From Odontesthes bonariensis (lineage: Eukaryota > Chordata > Actinopteri > Atheriniformes > Atherinopsidae): a stretch of DNA of 64,000 nt. Below, piece by piece: positions 22,501-32,800 of this stretch (the stretch's first letter is position 1; each line of letters starts with the position of its first letter). The stretch is from contig NC_134515.1 of NCBI RefSeq assembly GCF_027942865.1, positions 22,094,227 through 22,158,226 of the forward strand, given 5' to 3'. The position numbers and the translations under genes were made by a program. The notes beneath the pieces are model-generated. The model was not told the DNA's origin. It did no database searches and saw nothing but the letters and a program-made list of their open reading frames with translations.

Positions 22501-24133
22501 GGCCGTGGAGATGAAGCGCAAAGCTGTGCAGAGGATAGAAGAGCAGCTGATGAAACTCCAGGTCCAAGCCACAGACAGAGAGGAGAACAAGCAGATTGCT
22601 CTGGGCACTTCCAAGCTCAACTACCTGGATCCACGCATCTCAGTTGCTTGGTATTTAAATTTGGGTTTATTAACTGCTTACTATTATTTGATGAGAGTTT
22701 TAAATGTGGTTTAAAAAGCTGTAACATCAAGTGAGTAAGCCACTTACTTGTTGCACAGGCCCGCTGTCTCCACGGGGCTGGGTGTGCAGAGGGCATATCC
22801 AGCTCGGTGACAGAAAGGCAGGAAGTGATCTTGCATTGTAGGAAAAGGAGAAGCAGTAGCAAAAAAGCTAACGGCTGCAGAAGGAAAATAGGAGGAAGAA
22901 AAGTGTGTGAGCACAAGAAACAATGGGGTTTGTTTCTGTAAGCTAGGGAGCGTCCCCAAACAGCACTCCTTCCTCCATGTGGGAAGTCGGTGAGGAGCTG
23001 TCTGTGGCTTAATACAGTTCCATGCCTCAGAGATGGGGACGGCCCTCCCTATTCAACCCCCCCCACAGCTATTCATGAGAAGTTCATCCTTAAACAAAAT
23101 TAAACCAGGAATGCTCAGTGCTTTCCCTGGTTGTTTGGTGTGAAGGATGGGGTTCCATCAAACTGGATGGTGCACGGGAACCCAGCCTACAGCGAAGTAT
23201 GTATGAGAGCACAGGCAAAAGAGATGAAAACACAGACTGCCAACCAGTTCAAACTGTACTGGAAGTAAACGATCTGCATCCCTGCAAGCAGCCGGTGATC
23301 CACGTTTCTCAGTGAAGCGGTCGAAAAAGATTCAAATGAGACAGAAATTAGTTTAACAAGCTTTACACTGGTATCTGTTATTTTCAGACTCCCAGTAACC
23401 AGGTATCTACAAGTCGGGAAAAGTCTTTGAAACATTCAACTGAGTTTCTTCAACGATGAGAATATCTTAACAAGTATAAGAACTGCTTGAACATGATGTA
23501 TGAAAATGATTTCTATGTTTTGTAGCCTTACATAAGTGGCTGTGTTAGTCTGCAGTTTTCCTGTGCTTAGCTTATAGCAAAAATGACTGGAAGATCCAAA
23601 GTACTATTGTTTTAGAGCTCTCGTCTTATGTTAGAAATCACCCTTAAAAATGTCCAGGATCAGCACCAGATCAAAGCCTCAGCGCTAACATACATTAACA
23701 GAACGGCTCATCGCGTTTGAAGTGTCGGCGGTCTTTGGTTCTTTGACCAAGTTGGAGATATCACGAATATCTGACAGCAGTGTTATCTTTTCATTTCCTG
23801 GGAAAGTGGCTGCAATTCCACCACTAAGTGAGCATTAAAAAAAGCATACGCTTTTCTTTTTTTTTTAAATCGGTTTTCCCCGCACGGGTGTTACAGGCTA
23901 CAAACTAACCTCGCCATGGTAACCTGTGAGCGCTCACAAGCCAGAGGGATGTCCTGTTCTGCTCCGTCTTCACTTTCTCTCAGTCACATTTTTTTGCCCT
24001 GAACCATATTCCGTCTTTCCTCCCGTCCAGGTGCAAGAAGTGGGACATTCCTATCGAGAAGATCTACAACAAAACCCAGAGAGAGAAGTTCGCCTGGGCG
24101 ATTGACATGGCTGAAGAGGATTATGAATTTTAA
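14047..24133 (+). CDS. top1: DNA topoisomerase I (type IB), 21 coding exons
   Basis: TOP1 nicks one DNA strand through a 3'-phosphotyrosine intermediate and relaxes supercoils ahead of transcription and replication (family knowledge). Exons: 14047-14079, 14378-14402, 16297-16393, 16938-17070, 17417-17472, 17636-17740, 17826-17916, 18029-18114, 18240-18355, 18438-18559, 18670-18792, 18869-19056, 19960-20104, 20239-20382, 20540-20725, 21276-21344, 21489-21603, 21889-22016, 22118-22212, 22501-22650, 24031-24133. The sum is 2310 nt, or 769 aa (human 765). The N-terminal 200 residues are Lys/Glu/His/Asp-rich and disordered ([11 protein letters not shown]). The core starts at EKWKWWEEERY. Catalytic-core segments visible are [50 protein letters not shown] and [15 protein letters not shown] linker rich in Lys leads to the active-site tyrosine in [10 protein letters not shown], and the protein ends DYEF as in human. 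The gene looks intact. Confidence 0.97.
14403..16296 (+). other. top1: top1 intron 2
   Basis: A 1.9-kb intron. Apart from an AT-cored inverted repeat at 15113-15167, nothing recognisable is seen. Short open frames, such as those at 14796-15080 and 15416-15619, have no splice or homology support. Confidence 0.75.
15113..15167. repeat. Inverted repeat around a (TA)n core
   Basis: The arm GCTTTATAACTGG at 15113-15125 is the exact reverse complement of CCAGTTATAAAGC at 15155-15167. The loop is a (TA)n run. In RNA or single-stranded DNA it would form a long hairpin. It could be a tiny palindromic transposon relic or a microsatellite-seeded palindrome. Confidence 0.85.
19559..19591. repeat. (CA)n microsatellite in a top1 intron
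   Basis: A pure CA run of about 33 bases in the 0.9-kb intron between exons ending 19056 and starting 19960. Nothing else is recognised in that intron. Confidence 0.95.
22622..22624 (+). other. top1: TOP1 catalytic tyrosine codon (Y727; human Y723)
   Basis: This TAC codon lies in [10 protein letters not shown], the invariant C-terminal motif of eukaryotic type IB topoisomerases. The tyrosine forms the covalent bond with the DNA 3' phosphate. The offset of +4 from human equals the difference in total length. Confidence 0.95.
22651..24030 (+). other. top1: Last intron of top1
   Basis: A 1.4-kb intron splitting the Trp codon just after the active-site exon. The sequence looks unique and non-coding. 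The small reading frames on both strands lack splice sites and protein similarity. Confidence 0.75.
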
Positions 24134-25235
24134 CCGCTCTTGGCGTGTTACCTCTTCTCTACCCGGGCCTTTCATTGCGAGGACGGTTTGCGGTTGATGT
24201 CAAATGACTCTGTGTGTGTGGTGATTGCAGCCCGGTGACAGAGGAAGCTGAGACTTTGCCCAAGCTGTGATCACAGGTGAACAATTGTGCTGTAAATATT
24301 TACTGGTCGTGTACAGGGAAAAAAAGTCAGTCTTGAATTATTTCACCGAGTTGCCAAAAGGCGTTCCCTGTTAAAAAAAAAAACAACCTTTATAATAGTG
24401 TACATGTAGCTGCAGCTATCCCACCATAATCCAACCACCATGAACACACGAGTATTATGTTAAACCAGATGAAATGTCCGGAGATTTGTAAGCCATCAGA
24501 TTTTTTCGATATAGATTAATCTATATTCTCATAGATTAAGTAGTTAAGAAATGTTTTGTTTTTTTTTGGTGGGAGATTGCAAGAGGCAACACGAGAGAGA
24601 TGATGCTATGATGGATTTCAGTGTGAACGATCGTTGCAATGACAATAAGCCTGACAGCGTGAAGCTTAGCACTGTGCTGAACACATATTAGCTCGCAGAA
24701 TTTCATCTTAGATCCATGCAGTTTGGGCTTGCTGTTTATTTCAGGGATGTACACATGTTTGTCATTTTCAGTGGCTGTAATTCAGTGTTTTTTTTTTTTT
24801 TTAAACGTGTGCTGTACTCATTGTCAACGCGAAGCTCTTCGTTGCTTTTATGCAGCTCTTCTGTGTCAGTTTCCTCAGTTTTACAATGAACAGGGCGTAA
24901 CGTTGATCTTGGTTACTTGAAATAGCCCGAAGCATACGTTTAGTGTGCCAGAGCTAAAGGGGCCGTTCCCTCTGACTGAGGGTGTGGATTTTGCCAAAAG
25001 AAAAAAAAGAAAAAGAGAGCTCACACCGTGTATCTTCGTAGTGTGTTGTTTTTGTATCGCTATGATGAAGCAGAAACTGTCTTTCAAGCGTTTTCTTAAT
25101 GGGAATGGATAATCTAACTTTTGTCATTAAGATTTCCTGCTCTTTGACCGCGCGTCACACATGGGTATCATGACTTGGAAGCTTGGTTGTTTTGAGCTTT
25201 GTAGTCTTCAGAATAAAACATCAGCTTTGTCTTTT
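24134..25235 (+). other. top1: top1 3' UTR with poly(A) signal
   Basis: About 1.1 kb of AT-rich non-coding sequence follows the TAA stop. AATAAA at 25212-25217 is followed by a strong T/GT-rich element (TTTGTCTTTTTTTTTG), a convincing cleavage site. Further AATAAA copies near 25551 and 25687 are possible alternatives. Confidence 0.72.
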
Positions 25236-25842
25236 TTTTTGTCTTTCCTTTGTCATCTTGTCTCTTCCTGTAAAATGGGTGCTGTCAGAGGGTTAATCAG
25301 CTGCAACCAGGGCTCAGGGTCCAACAATCACCATTATCAGCATTATTCTCTACTTTCACATACATTTTCGAGTAACATTTTTGTGGGAGAGTCTAATGAA
25401 TTTACCTGTTGTGCTTGAGGTAAGTTAAGGTTTAGGGAAAAGGTCTCCATCTTTAAGAGGCCAACAGCAGGAGCTCCAACTGGAGGGTGAGTTATGTAAA
25501 GCTCGCGGGTGATCATCAAGGAGCTGTTGAAAGTAGACGAATTACTCCAAAATAAATGCACACTCTTTTGAGTTGTGCAGATGTGAGATATGAGGCTTAA
25601 AAGCTAACACTGCAGCTGTTCTAAATATAGTGTAGCTGAAGCTCATAGTCACAAGGCAGTTGAGCAGAATGCAGATACTGACGACAATAAAATAAGATTC
25701 GAATAAAAACCGTGGTTGAGTCATGATGGAGCACTTTTGAACATTTCTTTCTGGTGGCAAAGTGCTTCTCACTTATTAAAAAAAACTGTGTTGTTGTCAT
25801 CACGCGACAGTGCTTGGAATGATTGCTGAGAAGGACAGCAGG
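25236..25842. other. Intergenic sequence between top1 and the transposon cluster
   Basis: No coding exon or RNA gene is recognised. It contains two isolated AATAAA hexamers and ends at the left target duplication of the hAT element. Confidence 0.6.
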
Positions 25843-25850
25843 GCAGAGAC

Positions 25851-27105
25851 CAGTGGCGGCTCCTGACATTTTTTTTTAGGTAGTGCAATTTCCAGTCTGT
25901 GAAAGCTACATCAGAGTGTGCTGTGCGAAGCTGAACCGATTGCACTGATGCAAACCTGTTATGTTCCCACGCAGGAAATAAAATGTCCAATCGTCCAGAA
26001 ACTCCTTGTCTTCCTTAAATAAACACAACGCAGAGTCGAGGGGTTATTTGGTCTGCCAAATAACCAAAGTGACTCTGCAATTTCCCCCGTTATGTCCATA
26101 AGTACCATAAAAGGCCATAGGACTGAGGTATATTAGTCTAGGTAGCATAATTTATTGTAATAATTTTTTGTTATTTTTTGCATAATTTGCCAATCAGTTA
26201 ATATTACACCTTAACCATTATTTATTTATTTTCCTCATATTGTTTCAGGATTCTATGAAATAAGTAAACACATAAGCTCTTCATTCAATTTTCATTCTAA
26301 AGAATGTAATTAATAAGACAGCATATAAATCCAAGTCAAGTGTTTATTGAAGTTTTGGAAAATATGACTTATAAAAGCATAACCAATTGTCAAACATGGT
26401 TAAGTACAGCTTACTTTTGGGAGATTTCTCTCTTTTTTTTAAATATAATACTCCACCATTAACAATGAATGTGTCATTATACATTCTGCTATTATTGTCA
26501 ACATTATATAAAAGATTTAAATCATTACAAGTCAATGATTGAGCACAAAAGGTTAAGTTATTTAGCTACATCAAATACTACCTCGAAAAATAGCAGGGTT
26601 GGTGGAGCCCTGGGTTTCATCTTTGCCTCGCAAGGCGAGCTCGAAAATCCCGCAAAATTCTTCCAAACTCCCTTCTCCGCATTAGTACGACGACTAAAGG
26701 GTACTTCTTTCAGAAACACTACCGTATTGTTGCACTCGACACTCGCCATCTTCTTCGTAGAATGTTCATGGTCCCGCGCAACAGACATATGACGTAAGCA
26801 CGTGTTAGTGCGAGCACGTAAAACCCTAATGGAAAATGTATTGGGAGCATGATTTTTGAAAAAAACTGACATACCATTCATGTCAATGGGAGATTTCTGG
26901 TGCAAATTCGACCCTGACAGAAATCGCCCCAAATGGGCGTGGCAACACCGGGCGCAAACTTAATCTGATTGGACAATGACATATACAACCAGTTAGCCTA
27001 CAGTAGATCAGTCCCGCCTTAGCAACTAGATTTAAAAAAAAAAAAAAAAAAAACTCCGTGTTTGGTAGTGAGGCACAAATCGCCCCTATGAAGGAACCGC
27101 CGCTG
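25851..27105 (-). mobile_element. Non-autonomous hAT-superfamily DNA transposon, 1255 bp
   Basis: The element starts CAGTGGCGGCTCC and ends GGAACCGCCGCTG. These ends are imperfect inverted repeats, differing at two of 13 positions. It is flanked by identical 8-bp target duplications GCAGAGAC at 25843-25850 and 27106-27113, the hallmark of hAT insertion. At 1.25 kb it is too short for a full transposase. A leftover reading frame inside, on the - strand, suggests that the element's own 5' end is at the right. The rest is AT-rich, with an A run at 27032-27051. Confidence 0.9.
26558..26749 (-). pseudogene. Remnant N-terminus of a hAT transposase
   Basis: The frame starts at an ATG inside the element and runs 63 codons. 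The segment TVVFLKEVPFSRRTNAEK resembles the N-terminal part of hAT transposases of the ZMYM1-like/TTF type, in which a PFS-R-T--EK motif precedes the zinc-binding region (family knowledge, from memory). The frame then reaches a stop, and the DDE and dimerisation regions are absent. It is best read as the first exon left after internal deletion. The assignment is tentative. Confidence 0.45.
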
Positions 27106-27257
27106 GCAGAGACACCAGGGGCCCCGAGAGTCAGGAGCCTTATGGTATACTTGTGAATGTGAAACATGATAACCAAGAGAAGAACTCCAGACCACCAAAA
27201 GGAGACAGAAATGACGTAATTTAGAAAATGTAACTCAGAACTTTCTGCTGGTATAAT

Positions 27258-27948
27258 CAGGGCTCTCGCATTTCAACAAGTTCACATGCTCACACGCCGC
27301 ACATGCCATTTCTCACGCTGAGAAATGATCAACTTCGTCGCACAGAAATTCTAATGGCCTATACTATAAACGAGTCAATGGCAGGTTTCTGTGCGCTCGT
27401 ACAGCTCAGAATAGCTCTGGTACAGTGCAGCTGTCTTGATTTAGCGACCCATCGGCAAATCAGAAAACAGAATTTCTTGTTGCGGGGTGAGGTCTGAAAT
27501 AGCTTTCAGCTGCAAGCACGTGCAGAAGTTGTAGACGAGCTGGAGGTGAAAGAGAACCGTCAGGATCATCAGCAGGTCAAATCTTCATTTATTTGAATCT
27601 TTTATTAGTTACTATAGTTTTCCTACTCTTTGTAAAAGACCAATACCTGACGATTAAAGTGTTCGTTGGAGTAGTAGGCCTAAATATTAGTCATCAAGCA
27701 TCCAAAATCTGCCACAAACACTTACAACAACACTCATACATTTTTTTTGTTTGTTAAGACTTTGCATACCTAAAACAATTTATTTTAAAATATAGCAGAA
27801 TTTAGTGTAAAAGTGAAGATTTGTGATTTTGGTATAAATGAAAAAAAATCTTTGTTCTTTAAGTAGCTAGTTTATGGCGATGAGATACTGCAAGCCCCTC
27901 CCCCACCCCCCCACCCACCCCCCCACACTTGAAAACTTGAGAGCCCTG
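27258..27948. mobile_element. Second hAT-like non-autonomous element (about 690 bp)
   Basis: The left end CAGGGCTCTC and right end GAGAGCCCTG are perfect 10-bp inverted repeats, with weaker pairing further in. GTATAAT flanks both sides (27251-27257 and 27949-27955). This is 7 bp, one short of a standard hAT duplication. A C-rich run at 27897-27926 sits just inside the right end. No transposase similarity is seen in the 64-codon frame at 27303-27497. Confidence 0.75.
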
Positions 27949-28019
27949 GTATAATGTATCAAATTTGAAAAAGTGATAATTTGGTGAGAGTTCCAAAATA
28001 TATAGCGAAGCCGTGTTGG

Positions 28020-28410
28020 AAACTATTTTACTATGAAAACCCGTGGCGGAAGCTTAGTTTTTGACTCCGGCTCGGATGCTGCTGCTGCTGCTGCTGGTGG
28101 TGGTGGCAGGCTGTGGGCTGGGGGTGGGGGGGAAGGGCCTACGCTGGTTCAGTCTGAGAGCAGACAAACTTGCGTAGTCTTGCCACGGCTCTCACTGTCT
28201 GCTTGCCTGTCTCTATGGACAGCTGGAGGGTAGAGGAGGAAACTACTGGGATTATTTGCGTCGGGACCGCAGCGCCTTACGAGGGCCTGGCGATGATTTA
28301 ATCACGAAAAACCAGGGTGCGAGAGGAAGAGGAGCGGGAGAAAGACGACGGGAGCACGAGAGGAGAAAGGAGCAGCCGTTGGAGATGTGCGGTCGGGCCG
28401 AGATTTCAGC
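28020..28410 (+). promoter_or_regulatory. plcg1: Probable plcg1 promoter and 5' UTR exon, GC-rich
   Basis: The sequence turns GC-rich with many CpGs, in contrast to its neighbours, and contains a (CTG)n/(GGT)n stretch near 28077-28106. A plausible donor (GCG|GTAGGC) is at 28411, and a plausible acceptor before the ATG exon is at 29432-29433. The 174-codon frame here is a consequence of base composition and shows no family similarity. Confidence 0.5.
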
Positions 28411-29504
28411 GGTAGGCAGTTGGAGCACGGGAGCGCCTGCGACGTGTTGTTTTCCAGTTCATTTTTCCTTCGCACAGAAAGGCGAACGGGGAAGGGGCAG
28501 GGTAGCTTCTGCTACCCGTTCTTTTTCTTGGATAAGCCCAGCCGTGTCCGTTTCGGCCCAGTCTCGTGTTAGCTCGCACCGGCCCCGTTGCAACGCTGTG
28601 AAAATAGCCAGACGTTTCTTGTTACAGCGGTGTCCCACTCTGCTACCATTCTCCACCAGCTGTATTCCTGAAAGGAAAAAAAGAAAAAAAGAAAAATGTT
28701 TTCAGAGGAAACTTTGTGTGCTCCAGCAGCAGGTTACAGGCCTGTTGGCCGTTTTTAGGATCAGTGTAAAATCAGATTAAACCTCCCCGCTGCTAGATTA
28801 AAGGTAAACTGATGTTGGAGAGAAAGTTAGGCGCTGAGATAATCTTAATCAAAACGATCCCTTCTTGCCACACGGGTTTAGGTTGCAGCTGCCACTTATT
28901 CACACCACTGTTAATGATACATCGGTGTACTTTTCCTGATGGGAACCTATACGATTATCATATTGTTTACGTGCACAGTTATAACTGTGCGCTTTCAGCA
29001 ACTTGTTTCTCCTTAAACATGATTGTGCACTTTGCATGTTTTTCGTTGGATTTGATTCTATAAAGCTTGCTAAAGTATTATGTACATGCTGTCGTATTGC
29101 TACGTAGTTTTTCTATAGGGCATATTAGGATGTCATACCAACGTGGCCCAGTGTAATCTGTCCGGTACGATCGTGTACAAACTCACACGAAAGACACAAA
29201 ACATACAATTTCCACCCTTTAGAATAACATGTACAAATGTTATCTCCATGGGTGTCATTCAGAGGAGATGAGTGAGCATTTAAAAAAAAAAAAAATTCAC
29301 TTTTGTTCCGCATGAGTTGGTAGACTGAGTTTTCACCAATTCGAATTGAATTTGATAAACGTTTACATTTCAGGCTTTTAGTATGCATTTATACCCATTT
29401 ATGTTCTTTACCCCCCCTTTCCTCCTGCTGTAGGTAACCCTGTCTAGGCCTGGACTGAGCAGATTGTTCTGAGAGGAAACGGATAACAAACGGGGGAAGT
29501 GAAC

Positions 29505-29761
29505 ATGGCTGGGACCTCTGGCTTCTTTTCCAACGGACCTGTTCCGTGGATGGATAATGACACAGAGATGAACAACCTGTACCGAGACCTGGAGGTGGGC
29601 ACAGTACTGACTCTGTTTTATTCTAAGAAATCCCAGCGGCCAGAGAGAAGGACTTTTCAAGTAAAGCTGGAGACCAGGACTATTATCTGGACTCGGAGCA
29701 CGGATAAAATAGAAGGAGAGAGTGAGTAGCTTGCAAACAAAAACACACGCACACACGCACA

Positions 29762-29816
<55 letters not shown>

Positions 29817-32800
29817 ACAAATGATATGTCTAAGAACTGGTTTTAAAATTAAAGACGTAGTCTATGTGTCAGAACTGGTTAGTTACTTGAAATAGAAATG
29901 TGCAACTTCTGAGTTGCGTGACTGGCTCATGAAAAACTTTGCCAAGCCCTATGACCAGCTTTCTTTAGATTTCCCTAAAATTTACATCCTGGAAGGATGA
30001 AATGAATGTCACATTTTTATATCGCATAGATATGAATAGTGAGGACAAGGCGTTTTTTTTTTTTTGTTTGTTTTTTTTTGAAGATTTTTATTGATAATGT
30101 AGTGATGAAAGCGAAACAGATCGGAGCCATAATTATCCCTTTCAACAGGTAAAGCAGTCTAATGACAGGAAATATTTAGTCCTTGAATGCGATGCAGCCA
30201 CTTAAAAACAGAACAAATCAACAAAGCTCTACAATGATATTACTGTGAAGCATTACCCCCCCTTTTTTGTAACAATACTGCATCTTGATAGTTGTTCTTG
30301 TTCGTGTAGTTGAAAGGGGTCGTTGTATACCTCAGTTTGGATTTACCGTGTTCCCAAAAACGCTCAGACGCTATCTGTGAAATGAAATAAAAAAAAAAAA
30401 AACAGTTTTTGCCAGCAGCACAACACCCTCAGCACTTTGGGAGCCAGTTGCTATGATATGGAAATCCAAATCTTTTCTATTCTCGTTTGATGGGTGTTTG
30501 GCATTGTACGACTGCCTGAAAAGGTTGTAATCTGAGATTTATAGATGGCACTCGGCTTTGTAAGCACACACTGATGGGGCGCTAAGACGACTATGTTTTG
30601 GTGCGTATGAATTACAAAAGCGGACCAGTGATGTCTGAGCAAGGACGTCTTGTTTTGCAGCGACATGGCGGTGCCCCTAACACACTCATGATCAAATGTT
30701 TGCTGATCAAGACAGGACATTTTGACTCGGCACAGGCACAGGTGTATTAATAATGAGGGCTCCGTTCCACTTCTGCTTCCTAACAAGGATCCAAGCTCAA
30801 GTATTTGCTTTCACATTTACTGGAGGTCACTTCATCATCGCAATATTCAACAATGATATTGCGCGTCACGGTCTTCCCTAATATTGCGCATCCCTAGGTG
30901 CGAGGCTTCAGAGCTGCGCTTTTGACGGCATCAAAAGCGACAGGATTCTCACCCCTCCAGTTGATTTTCACGGACCTCTCTTTTCTTGGCTCCTTGAGCT
31001 GCAGCTTCGGACCTTACCGAGGCCGGATCCCTTGCCTTGAACAAATGCGTTTCAGGGTTCGTATGGCCATCCACTACCCGAATGCCTGGGGAAATATCTT
31101 CCACATCAAGAGAGTGGCTCTGTGGCAGTAGCCGTAACATATTGTGTCTCCTTTGTTTGTTTTTTTTTGTCCTCTGTTGCTCTGAGCAGCTCCTGTCTCA
31201 CACTCAGCCCTCTACCCTCTCAGCCCGTTGTCCACTTTTTAGTATTTTTCTTTCAAAGAATACACAGTGGGTTGGTCTGGGCTCAGACTTTAGGGTGACA
31301 TTAAACTTTTAATGGCGTCTTCACAGATGCTCAGGTTACCCACAGCATGTGCACCGACGCACGATCCCAGATGCTAACTTTGTGCTGCGAACAAACAGGA
31401 TGGATCTTCCTGCTTCGGCTCCGTGGAGGCTGCATTTATGATGCCCAAAGATGATTTCAACTTTTGATTTGTTGGTTAGTTTTCTGCTTCGCGGCCATCC
31501 ATCTTAAACGTCCTTGGTCTCTGAGAATGGGAAACATTTCTGGATCTTGTTTCCCTTTTCATGGTAGCATTTCAACTTGTGTATCCGGAGCAGTGTTCAA
31601 CGGTTCTTCAGTAGGTTTCTAAAGCCTGTGCAGTGATCTATCACTATGGAGTTGCATCTGTTTTTGATAAGTTCAACGGCCTGATTATTATGGCCATTCA
31701 TTGTTGGGTTTTTGATTTAGTAACTTGCATACAGATCTGACCCCCCCCCCCCTGTATTTTTTGGTGATATTACGTTTTGCAGAGTATAAAATCCATAAAG
31801 TCTGTCGTTTTGCGTTGAGAAGCATCCTTTCAAAAACTGTTTTCCCACAGTCTTTCACAGAGTAGAAACCTCTTTTTCACCCCAAAAAACCTTCTGATTT
31901 CTTATCTTTCTGCTATTTTCTAGTAGGTTTTGAATCATTTCCAAATATTCTATATTTCCAGTCTTTGCTTTTATTTGCCATTTGCCTCTACTTTTTACAA
32001 CCGGGATCGGAGCATTATAGAGCAGGTGTCAGTATCAATAGAACAACGGCTGTTGTTTAACGGCAAATTAATCACATGTTGGATACAATTAGATTCACAG
32101 TCAGTAAAGGAGAAGAGAGAATGTCATCTGGCCCTCTTTTGTTCCATTGATGGGAATTTACTGTAACTTACAGTGTGTCTAGCTGAGGACACACAGGTCT
32201 TCAGTGAGTTGTTCAGTCGTCTGTCTCTCGCATAGCAGGATGCCTTGTGCACAGCTGCACCGTGTTCCGGATGCTACAAAAAGAGCACGCACCAGAAAAA
32301 AAGAGAGAAAGATGGGCTTAGTGTGTCGTGTGTGTGTGTTTTGATTTATCTATTTTTTTTTTTTTAACACAGTATCATCTCGTTGCAAATGAAGGGTTTC
32401 ATACACCATGAGCTCATGGCTGCAATTTGATACTCCTGGAGAGGTGAAATTGGCTGAGACTCTTTATTAATGCACACGGATAGAATTTCAGTTTTTTTTT
32501 TTTTTTTTTTTTTTTTGCTGGAAGTATGTCATCGTTCTAAATCGGTCCGGCCCGGCATATTTACCCTTTTGTTGGAGGCAGCGAGAGAATGATAACCCAG
32601 AGCCCCGAGAAAGGGACCGTGTGTATTTTTGTTGTTTTCCCATCTTCCCAACCATACAACTCAGTGTTTGTTAGTGCCTTGAACATGATATTAGTGCAGT
32701 AATGCATATGTCTGGCTTGACAAAGCAGGATGTGGTCTCGGGGAATCATTGGCAGTAACAGACTGGTTAGATGCATAGAGACAGCGTGTCATAAACATAA

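Noticed and set aside
22316-22620. Antisense frames over the top1 linker exon
   Set aside because: Shadows of the TOP1 coding exon on the opposite strand.
28256-28780. 174-codon Arg/Ser-rich frame upstream of plcg1
   Set aside because: It lies in a GC-rich CpG island, has no recognisable domain, and is better explained as 5' UTR and intron.
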